64,000 bases of DNA, from the NCBI GenBank assembly GCA_018057825.1, contig JAGPCY010000027.1, positions 1 to 64,000 on the forward strand, read 5' to 3'. Under the pieces are notes generated by a model. That model worked only from the letters and a program-made list of their open reading frames with translations, searched no databases and had not been told where the DNA came from. This document shows, one piece after another, positions 22,818 to 32,928 of this stretch. Source of the DNA: Kofleriaceae bacterium. Its GTDB lineage: Bacteria; Myxococcota_A; Polyangia; Haliangiales; Haliangiaceae. Both the position numbers and the translations under genes were made by a program. Positions within the stretch are counted from its first letter, which is position 1. Each line of letters starts with the position of its first letter.

Positions 22818-22894
22818 GGGCGAGGGCGGGAGAGGCGGAGGAGGGACGGAGGCGGAGGGCGAGACCCGTACCCGAGGCGGAGTCGAGGCCCCTC
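22818..22894. repeat. Degenerate left part of hexanucleotide tract C
   Basis: GAGGCGGAG-type hexamers with interruptions run from just after the TIG lipoprotein stop to the IS3 left end. CCCGAGGCGGAGTC occurs here, and CACCGAGGCGGAGTCC occurs just past the IS right end, so the element probably landed inside one tract. Confidence 0.7.
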
Positions 22895-22896
22895 TG

Positions 22897-22918
22897 TGCC
22901 AACGTGGATGAGACAGCG
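22897..22918 (+). repeat. IS3 left terminal inverted repeat
   Basis: Begins TGCCAACG and ends TGAGACAGCG; 18 of 22 positions match the right repeat. Confidence 0.85.
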
Positions 22919-22964
22919 CCCCAGGTCGAAAATTCAGACGAGGGCAAGCAGGAATCCGGTCACC

Positions 22965-23468
22965 ATGTTGGACATGTCAAAGAAGAACGGTGCGGGACCG
23001 CCACGGGCGGGCAGCGCGGCCGCTGTGCGGGAGGCCGCGCGCACCAGCACGCCGCTGGCACCGGCGACATCCGATCGCCCCAAGCGGCGGTCGTTCACCG
23101 CGGAGTTCAAGCAGCGCATCCTGCGCGAGGCCGATGCCGCCCTTGCGTCGGGAGTGGATGGGGCCGTCGGTGAGTTGCTGCGGCGGGAGGGCCTCTACTC
23201 GTCGCGCCTGTTTGAATGGCGCCAGCAGCGTGAGGCTGGCGAGCTCGCCGGGCTGACGCCCAGCAAGCGGGGGCGCAAGGCGATCCGGAGCGCGCAAGCC
23301 GACGAGGTCGAGCGGCTGGAGCGCCGCGTCTCCCAGCTCGAGACCGAGCTCAAGAAGGCCGCGGCCATCATCGACGTCCAAAAAAAACTCTCGCTGCTGC
23401 TGGGCGTGAGCCTGCCGGCACCGACCGAGGAAGAGTGCGCCCGCGCCGACACCGGGAGAAAGCGGTGA
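22965..23468 (+). CDS. IS3-family transposase OrfA
   Basis: A 167-residue protein from ATG 22965; ATG 22974 is also possible. It has an N-terminal HTH (RRSFTAEFKQRILREADAAL to YSSRLFEWR) that binds the terminal repeats. A leucine-zipper-like coiled coil follows (VERLERRVSQLETELKKAAA, about residues 110-140), used for OrfA/OrfAB assembly. A run of eight A residues lies in the coding DNA at 23380-23387. The orfB frame is -1 relative to orfA and is open from that run on, so a -1 slip would make an OrfAB fusion. The orfA stop overlaps the orfB ATG by 1 nt. Confidence 0.85.
   Translation: MLDMSKKNGAGPPRAGSAAAVREAARTSTPLAPATSDRPKRRSFTAEFKQRILREADAALASGVDGAVGELLRREGLYSSRLFEWRQQREAGELAGLTPSKRGRKAIRSAQADEVERLERRVSQLETELKKAAAIIDVQKKLSLLLGVSLPAPTEEECARADTGRKR
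23380..23387 (+). promoter_or_regulatory. Candidate -1 ribosomal frameshift site (A8)
   Basis: Eight A residues occur near the end of orfA, exceptional in such GC-rich DNA. The -1 frame stays open from here into orfB, without a stop. IS3 elements often make their active transposase by -1 slippage on A6G or A7 runs, so this run is the likely site. Confidence 0.65.
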
Positions 23469-24670
23469 TGGCCGGCCTTGCGCACCTCATCCCGCTCGTC
23501 GGCATCGTCGCCGCGTGCGCCGCGCTCTGCGTGTCGCGCGCCAGCTTCTACCGCACGAAGATGCCACCTAGGGAGCGTCAACCGCGGCCGCGTCCGCCGC
23601 GGGCACTCGACGATGCCGCGCGCGCCGACGTCCTGGCCGTGCTCGACAGCGACCGCTTCGCCGACAAGGCACCGGCGCAGATCTACGCCGCGCTTCTCGA
23701 CGAGGATCGCTACCTCTGCTCCATCCGCAGCATGTACCGCATACTCGCCGCCGTTGCGCAGGTGCGTGAACGGCGCCACCAGCGCCGGCACCCGACCTAC
23801 GTCAAGCCGCAGCTCGTGGCGTATGCGCCCAACCAGGTTTGGTCGTGGGACATCACGAAAGTTCCGGGCCCGGTCCGCGGCGTCTACTACAGCCTCTACG
23901 TCGTCATCGACATCTTCAGCCGGTACGTCGTCGCGTGGACGGTGGCCCTGACCGAGTCGGCCCAGCTCGCGCAGGAGATCATCGACGCCGCCTGTGTGGA
24001 GCAGGGCATCGAACCCGGCCAGCTCACCGTGCATGCCGACCGAGGCTCGCCGATGATCGCCAAGTCGACCGCGCAGTTCTTCATCGACTTGGGCATCACC
24101 CAGAGCCACAGTCGGCCCCGCGTCTCCGACGACAACCCGTTCTCGGAGGCGGCCTTCAAGACCTTCCTGTACCGCCCAGACATGCCCGACAGCTTCGGCG
24201 CCCTCGAGGATGCGCGCACCTACTTCGCGAGCCTCCTGCGCTGGTACAACGAGGAGCACTACCACAGCGGCATCGCGCTCCTCACGCCCGGCGACGTCCA
24301 TCGCGGCACCGCCCCGGCCATCATCGCCCGGCGCCAAGTCGTCCTCGACGCCGCTCACCGAGAGCATCCTGAGCGCTTCGTGCGTGGCAAACCGGTCCAG
24401 CCGACGCCGCCGCCCGTCGTTTGGATCAACCCACCGGCGACCGCGATGACTGCCAACGCGCCGGCAGCGCTGCCAACCTCGCCGCCGCAGGGAGATGCCA
24501 ACCAGGGCGGACCGCAGCGCGAGGCGCCACTGGTTCCCGCAGCCGACGCCGTCGCCGCATCGCCTCGCGCGAGGCCCGCCTCGCGCGGCCGCCCCAACTC
24601 GATCAGACCGCCGACGCCCACCCGCGCGAAACCACGCCAGCCGGCGGCGAGGGAGGCAACGCTACTCTAA
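23468..24670 (+). CDS. IS3-family transposase OrfB (DDE integrase domain)
   Basis: A 400-residue protein from ATG 23468. The integrase-like core has the DDE triad D128 (WSWDITKV), D191 (HADRGSPM) and E227 (NPFSEAAFK), with exactly 35 residues between D191 and E227, as in IS3/retroviral integrases. HTH_21-like sequence lies before it (YAALLDEDRYLCSIRSMYRI). Residues about 300-400 are a Pro/Ala/Arg-rich extension not typical of the family. It is probably produced mainly as an OrfAB frameshift product. It ends 12 nt before the right inverted repeat. Confidence 0.92.
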   Translation: MAGLAHLIPLVGIVAACAALCVSRASFYRTKMPPRERQPRPRPPRALDDAARADVLAVLDSDRFADKAPAQIYAALLDEDRYLCSIRSMYRILAAVAQVRERRHQRRHPTYVKPQLVAYAPNQVWSWDITKVPGPVRGVYYSLYVVIDIFSRYVVAWTVALTESAQLAQEIIDAACVEQGIEPGQLTVHADRGSPMIAKSTAQFFIDLGITQSHSRPRVSDDNPFSEAAFKTFLYRPDMPDSFGALEDARTYFASLLRWYNEEHYHSGIALLTPGDVHRGTAPAIIARRQVVLDAAHREHPERFVRGKPVQPTPPPVVWINPPATAMTANAPAALPTSPPQGDANQGGPQREAPLVPAADAVAASPRARPASRGRPNSIRPPTPTRAKPRQPAAREATLL

Positions 24671-24681
24671 CTTCGTCAGCT

Positions 24682-24703
24682 CGCTGTCTCAAACTCGTTG
24701 ACA
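24682..24703 (-). repeat. IS3 right terminal inverted repeat
   Basis: Read on the minus strand it begins TGTCAACG and ends TGAGACAGCG, matching the left repeat at 18 of 22 positions. Confidence 0.85.
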
Positions 24704-24899
24704 CGCACCGAGGCGGAGTCCGAGTCCGAGTCCGAGGCGGAGACCGAGACCGAGTCCGAGTCCGCGGCGGAGGCCGAGACCGAGGCTGAGACCGAGGCCG
24801 AGACCGAGTCGGAGGCCGAGACCGAGACCGAGACCGAGGCCGAGTCCGAGTCCGCGGCGGAGTCCGAGTCCGAGACCGAGTCCGAGTCCGAGGTCGAGA
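24704..24899. repeat. Hexanucleotide tract C, right part (GAGTCC/GAGGCC/GAGACC)
   Basis: About 195 bp of hexamers GAGTCC, GAGACC, GAGGCC, GAGGCG and TCCGCG-type variants, lying between the IS right end and the stop codon of the FHA gene, which it abuts. It is the reverse complement of the CTCGGN pattern. The run continues the degenerate repeat left of the IS element. Confidence 0.9.
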
Positions 24900-26288
<1,389 letters not shown>

Positions 26289-26318
26289 TCGGACCCCGAG
26301 CAGCTTGGGTTGGGCAGT

Positions 26319-27260
26319 CTATACGATCTCGACGCGCAGGAGCTGTTGCCCCATGAAGACGTAGTCGCCGTGCGCGAGGACGCGCTCGTCGACGATCCGC
26401 AGGAACGTGCCGTTCTTCGAGCCGAGATCGGTGAGGGTGAGATGGACACCGTCCCACGCCAGGTGGGCGTGGTGGCCGGAGATGAACGGGTCGTCGGGGA
26501 AGTCGATGTCGTTCCCCTCGCGGCCGATGCGCACGGTCGCGGTCAGCGCGCCGTAGACGTAGCCGGCGTCGCCGCCGCGTAGGCGCTGCACGACCTTCAC
26601 CTCGCCGCCGCGCCGCGGGCTGGCGAAGTAGTACGTGCCGTCGTCTTGGGCCACGTCCTCGATCGGTGGGACGTGGTGGACCTCGAGCATCTGCTCACCG
26701 ACGAGGAAGCGGTTGCCGAACGGCAGGTCGACCTGGCCGGCGATGCGGACGTAGACGCCGTTCTGCGAGCCCTCGTCGCGCACGACCAAGCGACCGTCGC
26801 GGTAGAAGAAGTTGGCGTGGACCGGCGACAGGAACGGATCGTCGGGGAACAAGATCGGGCAGTCGACCCGACCCGCCAGGTGATCGTCGCCGGCCAACGT
26901 GAACGACACGCCGTCGAGGCCGTCGCCGCGGATGAGCGTCAGCTTGGCGCGCGCCGCCTGCATCGCGCCGAAGAACATCGTGCGGCGGGTCGCGGCCTTG
27001 TCGACCGGCGCGGTCGGGCGGGCGCGCACCTCGATCCGCGCGCCGCAGCCGCCGCAGAAGCGGTGGTTGGGGGGCACCAGCTCGCCGCACTGCGGGCACG
27101 GCGTGGCGGCCGCGGGATCGGGAGGTGCGGGCGAGCGCAGCGCCGGGACGCCGACGCGGGTCTCTTCTTCGAGGGCCAGCGACGCGCCGCACCGGTAGCA
27201 GGTCGGCGTGCCCATCGCCGACAGCGCGTTGCACTGGTCGCAGACCAGCCCGATGTCCAT
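26319..27260 (-). CDS. Zinc-ribbon and double FHA-domain protein (2)
   Basis: A 313-residue paralogue of the next gene downstream, but without its long Pro/Gly linker. It has two zinc-ribbon-like knuckles (CDQCNALSAMGTPTCYRCG and CPQCGELVPPNHRFCGGCG) and two FHA domains (SPVHANFF/SQNGVY and SGHHAHL/LGSKNGTF). ATG 27260 is chosen because a good promoter gives a transcript start about 4 nt before it and there is no Shine-Dalgarno. Upstream in-frame codons have no family match. The two genes probably arose by tandem duplication. Likely role is reading Thr phosphorylation made by Hanks kinases; the partner is unknown. Confidence 0.85.
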   Translation of the reverse strand: MDIGLVCDQCNALSAMGTPTCYRCGASLALEEETRVGVPALRSPAPPDPAAATPCPQCGELVPPNHRFCGGCGARIEVRARPTAPVDKAATRRTMFFGAMQAARAKLTLIRGDGLDGVSFTLAGDDHLAGRVDCPILFPDDPFLSPVHANFFYRDGRLVVRDEGSQNGVYVRIAGQVDLPFGNRFLVGEQMLEVHHVPPIEDVAQDDGTYYFASPRRGGEVKVVQRLRGGDAGYVYGALTATVRIGREGNDIDFPDDPFISGHHAHLAWDGVHLTLTDLGSKNGTFLRIVDERVLAHGDYVFMGQQLLRVEIV

Positions 27261-27270
27261 CTCGCCCGCG

Positions 27271-27299
27271 AGGATAGAACGCTCTGGCGTTGCCGTCAA
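27271..27299 (-). promoter_or_regulatory. Sigma-70-type promoter of the FHA gene pair
   Basis: On the minus strand TTGACG (27299-27294), a 17-nt spacer and TATCCT (27276-27271) form a strong promoter. The start would fall about 4 nt before the ATG at 27260, so the mRNA is nearly leaderless. Confidence 0.6.
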
Positions 27300-27334
27300 A
27301 CTTGCGAAAGCACGTTGTTTTTTTGCGGTGCGAT

Positions 27335-30300
27335 TCAGGGCTGCGGGGCGCTCGCGGCGGCCCGCACGCGCAGGTCGGGGTCGGTCGCGAGCTCCGCCCG
27401 TCGAGCCTTGGCGCGGGCGTCGGTGGACCCCGCCAGGGCGGCGGCGGCGGCGGCCCGCACCGATGGCGCCGGGTCCTTGCTGAGGCCGAGGAGCGGCTCG
27501 AGGCCGGCGCTCCCCGCGACCGCGCCCAGCGTGCGCGCCACGACCTCGCGGACCAGGGCCTTGCCGTCGGTGGCGGCGCGGGTCAGCGCGGCGACGTCGG
27601 CCTGGGCGCCGAGGTCGGCCATCGCCGCCGCCGCGCTCCGGCGATCCTGCCAGTCGTCGGCGGTCAGGCGCGCCGCGATCGCGGCGACCGCGGCCGGCGA
27701 GGGCGCGCGCATCCGCCCGAGGGCCGCGACCGCGGCGTCGCGCAGCGTCCGTCGGTCGTCGGTGGTCGCCGCGATCAGCGCGCGCTCGGCCTCGGCGCCG
27801 CCGATCTTGCCGGCGACCGCCAGGGCCCGCGCCGCGACCTTGGGATCGGCGTCGATGACCCGGGCCAGGACCGACCCGCGGACCCGCTCGCCGATCGTCG
27901 CCAGCGCGCGCTCGGCGGCCGGCGACAGCGCCCCAGCGGTCAGCTCGCCGAGCCCGAGCCCGGTCGCGCGCGCGTCGAGATCGAGCAGCGCGCCCAGCGC
28001 GGCGTCGCGATGGCCGGCGAGCGCCGCGGTCAGGGCGTCGCCCACGGCGGCCTCGTGGCCGATCAGGAGCTCGGCGGCGTCGCCGACGGTGGCCGGCCCG
28101 GCGCCGAGCGCCCGCACCAGCGCCGCGAGGTCGAGCTTGCCGGCGCGCATCGGGTAGTCGTCGAGGCGGATCGGCGGCGCCGGCGGGCCGCCAGCCAGGC
28201 GGGCCAGCGCGGCGATCACGGTCCCGCGCTCCTGCCCGGCGCGGGCGACGTAGGCGCGCAAGAGCGTCGGCGCCGCCGCGCGATCGCCGGCGACCCCGAG
28301 GGCGTGGGCGGCCAGGCGCTGGGTCTCGCCGAGGTTGTCGCCAGCCGCGGCGACGAGCGCGGCCTGGGCCCCGGGGCCGCCTCCGACCAGGCCGGCGGCG
28401 CACGCCGCGCGGACCAGATCGGGCCGGCTCTGATCGAGGAGCACCGCGCGCTTGGCCTCGGCGAGGCTGGGGTGAGGCGCGAGGCACGCCAGGGCGGCCA
28501 CCGACGGGCGCGGGTCGGCCAGAGCGGCCTTGAGCGCCGAGGTGGCGGCCGGCGCGTCGACCCCGGCCAGCGCGAACACCGCGGCCTCGCGCAGCCCGAC
28601 CTCGTCGGACCGGGTCAGCGGCAGGACCTCGCCGACCACCCGCGGATCGGCCAGGCGTCCGGCCGCGACCAGGGCCGCGATGCGGGTCTCGAGGTCGAGG
28701 GCGTTGCGCAGCGTGCCGAGCTGCCGCGGCGCGCTCGGATCGAGGGCCGGCGGCTCGAGCTTGGCGACCCGGACCAGGGGCAGGGCGGCGGCGCGGTTGC
28801 CGAGGTGGCCGAGCACCGACACCGCGGCGGCGCGTTCGGTCGGGAGGTCCTGATCGGACAGCGCCTCGAGGAGCGGCTTCATGCCGCTGCCGCCCAGCCG
28901 ATCGAGCTCGCGGCGGACCGCGGTCCGCACCTCCGACGTGCCATGGCGCGCGCGCGCCACCAGGCGCGGGACGTAACGCAGATACAGGTCGAGCAGATGG
29001 CGCCGATAGATCGGCTTGTGCGACATGATCGCCGACAGCGGCGCCAGGACGCGCTCGAGATCGCCCAGGGTTTGGTTGATCTCCTCGAGGGCGATCGCCG
29101 CCTTGCCGGCCCGCTCGAGGACAGCGTCGTCGGTGGCGTGGCGCAAGATCCGCCGGTACAGCTCGGTCGCGACGCCGTCGTCGTACTTGCGCTGCTGGTG
29201 CAGCTCGGCGAGCTTGAAGAACGCGTCCCAGTTGCGCGGCGCCAGCTCGATGACCTTGGTGTAGGCCGCGATCGCGGCGTCGAGCTGGAGCATCTCGACG
29301 TAGCGCTCGGCCAGGCGCTGGTGGCCGGCCGGATCGTTGGGGCTCTTCTCGAGGGCCTTCTGGGCCCAGGTGATGGCCTCGGTGTCCTGGCGCGCGTCGG
29401 TCTTGATCTCGGCGATCAAGGTGTAGGCCTCGCGCTCGCGGCTGGGGTCGGCCTTGGCCATCGCCAGCAGAAGCGCGACCGCGCGATCGAAGGCCGCCGC
29501 GGTCCGCTCGCCGCGCAGCGCCTTCACCAGATCGAGCAGGACCTCGTGATCGTCAGGCGCCAGACCTTGCAGGCGCTCGAGCACCGCCCGCGGCTGACCC
29601 TGCTGCGGATAGCGCTGGTAGTAGGCGACCAGGAAGTAGCCGGCGTCGACCTCGGGCGGTGTGGCGGCGAACCCGCGCTCCCAGCGCTGCAGATACGGCG
29701 CGCGGTGGCTGCCGCCATCCCAGCGCCCGAGGAGGTTGACGATGCGATTGCGGGCCTCGCGCCGGGCCGACCGATCGCTCGGCTGGGTGAGGAGCGACAG
29801 CGCCTTCTCCCAGTCGGCCACGGCCTCGGCGTGCGAGCGCTGGCGCTCGAGGATCTCGGCCCGGCCGCGGTACAGCGCCGGCTTGTCGGGCGCGGCCTTG
29901 ATGGCCTTGCCGTAGTAGACCAGCCCTTCGCTCACCTGATCGTGCTCGGCCAGGACGTCGCCCAGCCGAGCGTAGGCCTCGGGCGTCTTGGCGGTGCCGA
30001 TGCGCTTCCACGTCGCCAGCGCGCGATCGGTCTGGCCGCGCTGGTGGTACTGCTCGCCGAGCAAGACCAGGTGATCGGGATCGTCGGGCTCGATGCGGGC
30101 CAGGCGCTCGAGGACGGCGAGCGCCAGGTCCTCCTTGTTCCAGCGCTGGTACAGGTCGGCCAGGGCGGCCAGGACGCCGGGGTCGGTAGGGAAGCGGGCC
30201 TCGAGTCGCTTGGCCGCAGCCAGGGCCTTGGCCTCGCCCTCGAGCCGGAAGTAGCGCTCGGCCAGCTCGAGCTGGAACCGGGCCTCGCCGGGCGCGACCC

Positions 30301-31417
30301 GCGCGACCTCCTCGTACTGCTTGATCGCCTCGAGCTCGCGGCCGGTCGACTCGAGGAGCCCGATCAGGCGCCGCTGGGTCTCGAGCTCGTAGGGCGCCTT
30401 GGCCACCGCCTTGCGCAGCGCCACGACGGCCTTGTCTTGTTCGCCGGTCTCCTCGTAGAGCGAGCCGAGCGTGCTCCACTCGAAGTGGCCGCGGCGGGCG
30501 AGCGCCCACTCGCGATCGTAGACCTCGATCAGCGCCGCCAGCTCGCCCTTGCGGCGGTAGATGTCGACGATGCGCGCGGTCAGCTCCTGCTCGAGGTAGT
30601 AGCCGCGCGGCACCAGCTTGATCGCGCGGCGGTAGGTCGCGACCGCGGCCACCTCATCGCCCATGCCCTCCTCGGCGGCGCCGATGCGCGCGACCACCTC
30701 GACTCGGCGCGCCGGATCGGTCGACAGCCGGGCCTCGGCGTCGGCGTAGACCGCGATGGCGTCGGCGTGGCGCCCGGCCCCGGCCAGGGCGTCGCCCAGC
30801 TCCAGGCGCAGCGCGACGTTGCCCGGCTCGAGGGCGATGTAGGCCTCGAAGTAGCGACGGGCGCCGTCGACGTCCTTGCCGGCCAGCGCCAGATCGGCCA
30901 GCGCGCGCAGCGCCTTCTGCTTGATGGCCTTGCCGGGGTTGCCGGCCAGCGCGGCGTCGAAGGCGGCCCGCGCCTCGGGCAAGCGACCGGCCACGCGCTC
31001 GAGCGCGCCGACCTCGACCAGCACCGCGGGATCGGGGCGCACGGCCACCGCGCGCTCGAACAGCGCCAGCGCGGTCGCGTCGTCGCGCTCGGAGCGGGCC
31101 AGGCGCCCGGACACGACCAGGAGCGCGAAGTCGGTCGGCTTGGCGGCCAGGGCGTCGGCGTACTCCTTGCGCAGGAGCTCGACCGACCGGTACCGACGGT
31201 ACAAGGTCAGGAGCTTGGCCAGGGCGTCGGCGTCGCTCGGGTTGCGGGCCAGGAGGCCCTTCAGCCGGGCGACCACGGTCTTGTCGAACGGATCGCGGAC
31301 CACGTCCCAGTCATCGCCGGGCTGGGCCCAGGCGGAGCGGGGCGCCGTGACCGCCGGGACGGCGAGCGTGGCGAGCGACGCGGCGAGGAGGCGGACGAGC
31401 CAGGTGGTGCGGCGCAT
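27335..31417 (-). CDS. Large exported TPR and HEAT-repeat protein
   Basis: A 1360-residue protein. The N-terminus is a signal peptide (MRRTTWLVRLLAASLATLAV to SAWAQ). Residues about 60-800 are many tetratricopeptide repeats (LYRRYRSVELLRKEYADALA; ALFERAVAVRPDPAVLVEVG; AIAAYTKVIELAPRNWDAFF). Residues about 850-1355 are HEAT/PBS-lyase-like repeats (ALSDQDLPTERAAAVSVLGH; VRAAAAAALAGSTDARAKAR). Such superhelical proteins usually act as scaffolds. Export is predicted from the leader and a periplasmic or outer-membrane location fits. A minus-strand TATAGT box lies about 25 nt before the ATG. No enzymatic domain is seen. Confidence 0.85.
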   Translation of the reverse strand: MRRTTWLVRLLAASLATLAVPAVTAPRSAWAQPGDDWDVVRDPFDKTVVARLKGLLARNPSDADALAKLLTLYRRYRSVELLRKEYADALAAKPTDFALLVVSGRLARSERDDATALALFERAVAVRPDPAVLVEVGALERVAGRLPEARAAFDAALAGNPGKAIKQKALRALADLALAGKDVDGARRYFEAYIALEPGNVALRLELGDALAGAGRHADAIAVYADAEARLSTDPARRVEVVARIGAAEEGMGDEVAAVATYRRAIKLVPRGYYLEQELTARIVDIYRRKGELAALIEVYDREWALARRGHFEWSTLGSLYEETGEQDKAVVALRKAVAKAPYELETQRRLIGLLESTGRELEAIKQYEEVARVAPGEARFQLELAERYFRLEGEAKALAAAKRLEARFPTDPGVLAALADLYQRWNKEDLALAVLERLARIEPDDPDHLVLLGEQYHQRGQTDRALATWKRIGTAKTPEAYARLGDVLAEHDQVSEGLVYYGKAIKAAPDKPALYRGRAEILERQRSHAEAVADWEKALSLLTQPSDRSARREARNRIVNLLGRWDGGSHRAPYLQRWERGFAATPPEVDAGYFLVAYYQRYPQQGQPRAVLERLQGLAPDDHEVLLDLVKALRGERTAAAFDRAVALLLAMAKADPSREREAYTLIAEIKTDARQDTEAITWAQKALEKSPNDPAGHQRLAERYVEMLQLDAAIAAYTKVIELAPRNWDAFFKLAELHQQRKYDDGVATELYRRILRHATDDAVLERAGKAAIALEEINQTLGDLERVLAPLSAIMSHKPIYRRHLLDLYLRYVPRLVARARHGTSEVRTAVRRELDRLGGSGMKPLLEALSDQDLPTERAAAVSVLGHLGNRAAALPLVRVAKLEPPALDPSAPRQLGTLRNALDLETRIAALVAAGRLADPRVVGEVLPLTRSDEVGLREAAVFALAGVDAPAATSALKAALADPRPSVAALACLAPHPSLAEAKRAVLLDQSRPDLVRAACAAGLVGGGPGAQAALVAAAGDNLGETQRLAAHALGVAGDRAAAPTLLRAYVARAGQERGTVIAALARLAGGPPAPPIRLDDYPMRAGKLDLAALVRALGAGPATVGDAAELLIGHEAAVGDALTAALAGHRDAALGALLDLDARATGLGLGELTAGALSPAAERALATIGERVRGSVLARVIDADPKVAARALAVAGKIGGAEAERALIAATTDDRRTLRDAAVAALGRMRAPSPAAVAAIAARLTADDWQDRRSAAAAMADLGAQADVAALTRAATDGKALVREVVARTLGAVAGSAGLEPLLGLSKDPAPSVRAAAAAALAGSTDARAKARRAELATDPDLRVRAAASAPQP

Positions 31418-31462
31418 GATCGGCGGCCGAGGGCCACGCCGACTATAGCGCGGCGATCCGGG

Positions 31463-31843
31463 CTACGCCGGTAGGCCGGTGCGGATGCGCTCGAGCAGGC
31501 CGCCGAGGTGCGCGCGCCGGGCCTCGACGCAGTAGTCGCGCAGGCGGCGCGCCGAGCGGGTCGCCATGGCCACGAACCGCACGCCCATCCCGGTCGCCAG
31601 GTCGTCGGCTCGACGGTGGCACACCGCCGCCGTCGCCCAGATCGTGTCGGCGTCGTCGGGCAGCGCGACCTCGACCGCGATCACCTGGCCCGGGCTCGGC
31701 GCCCGCGGGCTGACCGCGTGGACCCGCATGCCGGTGTCGCTCAGGTCCTCGGCCAGGAGCCGGACCGCGCGCTCGTCGACGTACGAGGTCAAGATCGTCG
31801 AGTACGGGATGCGGTAACCCAGGCGGCGATCGCGCTGCGACAT
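31463..31843 (-). CDS. PilZ-domain protein
   Basis: A 126-residue single PilZ domain. The N-terminal Arg motif is RRLGYR (RxxxR) and the later D/NxSxxG motif is DLSDTGM. Both are needed for c-di-GMP binding and look intact. A C-terminal helix follows (ATRSARRLRDYCVEA). There is no partner domain or membrane segment, so it is likely a small c-di-GMP effector acting on another protein, for example in motility or polysaccharide export. ATG 31843 has a Shine-Dalgarno-like TTGGAG upstream. It is divergent from the SpoA-domain gene. Confidence 0.85.
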   Translation of the reverse strand: MSQRDRRLGYRIPYSTILTSYVDERAVRLLAEDLSDTGMRVHAVSPRAPSPGQVIAVEVALPDDADTIWATAAVCHRRADDLATGMGVRFVAMATRSARRLRDYCVEARRAHLGGLLERIRTGLPA

Positions 31844-31959
31844 GGCGGCTCCAAGGACGATGTAGGTGCAGATCGTACCCGGCTGGTCGGCGCGGGCCAG
31901 TTTCCGGCCATGGTCGGCGCGCGATTGACCGCCGGCCCGGGCTCTGGCACCACCCCAGG

Positions 31960-32916
31960 GTGTCGGTCGACGCCTTCCCGTGGGACCGCGTGCCGCGCGA
32001 GGAGCGCGACCGACCGGCCGCGGCCTGGGTCGCGGCTCTGGCCCGGGCGCGGGGCCGCGCGCTCGGCGGGATGACCTGGGCCGGCGTCGGCGACGCCGCG
32101 GCTTGGCCCGACGCGGTCGCGGTCGAGCTGGTGGCCGGTCTGGCGACCGCGATCGCGGTGGTGCCGGGGCGCCTGGCGATCGCCCTCGCCGATGCCGCCC
32201 TGGGGCGCGCGCCCGAACTGGCGGCGCCGCGGCCGCCGACCTCGATCGAACGGGCCCTGACCGCGTTCGCGCTGCTCGACGCCCTGGACGCGGCCGGCGT
32301 GGTGGCGGTGGCCGGCGAGCGGACCGCGCCGGTCATCGGCCCGGCGGTCGTGGTCGCGGTCGCCACCCCGGTGCGCGGCCACCTGGCGATCGCCGGTGCG
32401 GCCGGGGGCCTGGCGGTGCCGCCGCTGCCGTGGCCCGCGGCCCGCGAGCGGGCCGGGCGCCTGCCAGCGGTGCGGGGGCGGCTCGAGCTGGCCGGCGCGC
32501 CGATCGCGCCGCGGCGGCTGGCCGGGCTCGCGGCCCGCGACGTCGTGGTGGTCGGCCCGCCGGCGCTGCGGTGGCGCGCCGCCCGCGGATCGTTCGCGGC
32601 GGCCCTTGACCCGGCGGCCGGGCGGCTTACCGTCAGCGGGCCCTACCTGCGGGCGCCGATGGCCGATCCTGCCGAGCTGTTCGCCGACGACGCGCTGGTC
32701 GCCCTGACCGTGGTGGTCGGCGAGGTCGCGCTGCCGGCGCGCGCGGTCCTCGAGCTCGAGGCCGGCGCGGTGATCTCGACCGCGGCGCCCGTCGGTGGTC
32801 CGGTCGAGCTGCGCGCGGGCGATCGGGTCGTAGCCCGCGGCGAGCTGGTGGTCGTCGACGGCGCGATCGGCGTGCGCGTCCACGACGTCTTGTCGACCCC
32901 GCCGGGGCCGTGCTAA
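31960..32916 (+). CDS. SpoA-domain protein resembling type III secretion SctQ / FliN
   Basis: A 318-residue protein starting at GTG 31960. The last 65 residues match the SpoA (FliN/SctQ C-terminal) domain: LTVVVGEVALPARAVLELEAG, the conserved Val/Leu pattern and GDRVVARGELVVVDGAIGVRV. The first 240 residues are Ala-rich and weakly similar to SctQ middle regions. In flagella and injectisomes this family forms the cytoplasmic sorting platform or C-ring. No other secretion or flagellar genes are in the window, so it may be an orphan, or the rest may lie elsewhere. Downstream is FmdB, then FolD. Confidence 0.65.
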   Translation: MSVDAFPWDRVPREERDRPAAAWVAALARARGRALGGMTWAGVGDAAAWPDAVAVELVAGLATAIAVVPGRLAIALADAALGRAPELAAPRPPTSIERALTAFALLDALDAAGVVAVAGERTAPVIGPAVVVAVATPVRGHLAIAGAAGGLAVPPLPWPAARERAGRLPAVRGRLELAGAPIAPRRLAGLAARDVVVVGPPALRWRAARGSFAAALDPAAGRLTVSGPYLRAPMADPAELFADDALVALTVVVGEVALPARAVLELEAGAVISTAAPVGGPVELRAGDRVVARGELVVVDGAIGVRVHDVLSTPPGPC

Positions 32917-32928
32917 GCGCGCGTCGCC

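Larger units (their letters stand above)
22897..24703 (+). mobile_element. IS3-family insertion sequence, apparently intact
   Basis: The 1807-bp element carries orfA and orfB in the IS3 arrangement. Terminal inverted repeats of 22 bp match at 18 positions (22897-22918 and 24682-24703) and start 5'-TG and end CA-3'. The inner parts (TGAGACAGCG) match exactly. No flanking direct repeat is convincing. It is longer than the usual 1.2-1.5 kb because orfB has an extra C-terminal region of about 100 residues. Both reading frames are open and the catalytic triad is intact, so it could be active. Confidence 0.88.

Noticed and set aside
27290-31474. 1394-residue plus-strand ORF
   Set aside because: Antisense to the TPR/HEAT protein, which has a signal peptide and repeated motifs; no domain is visible in the plus-strand reading.
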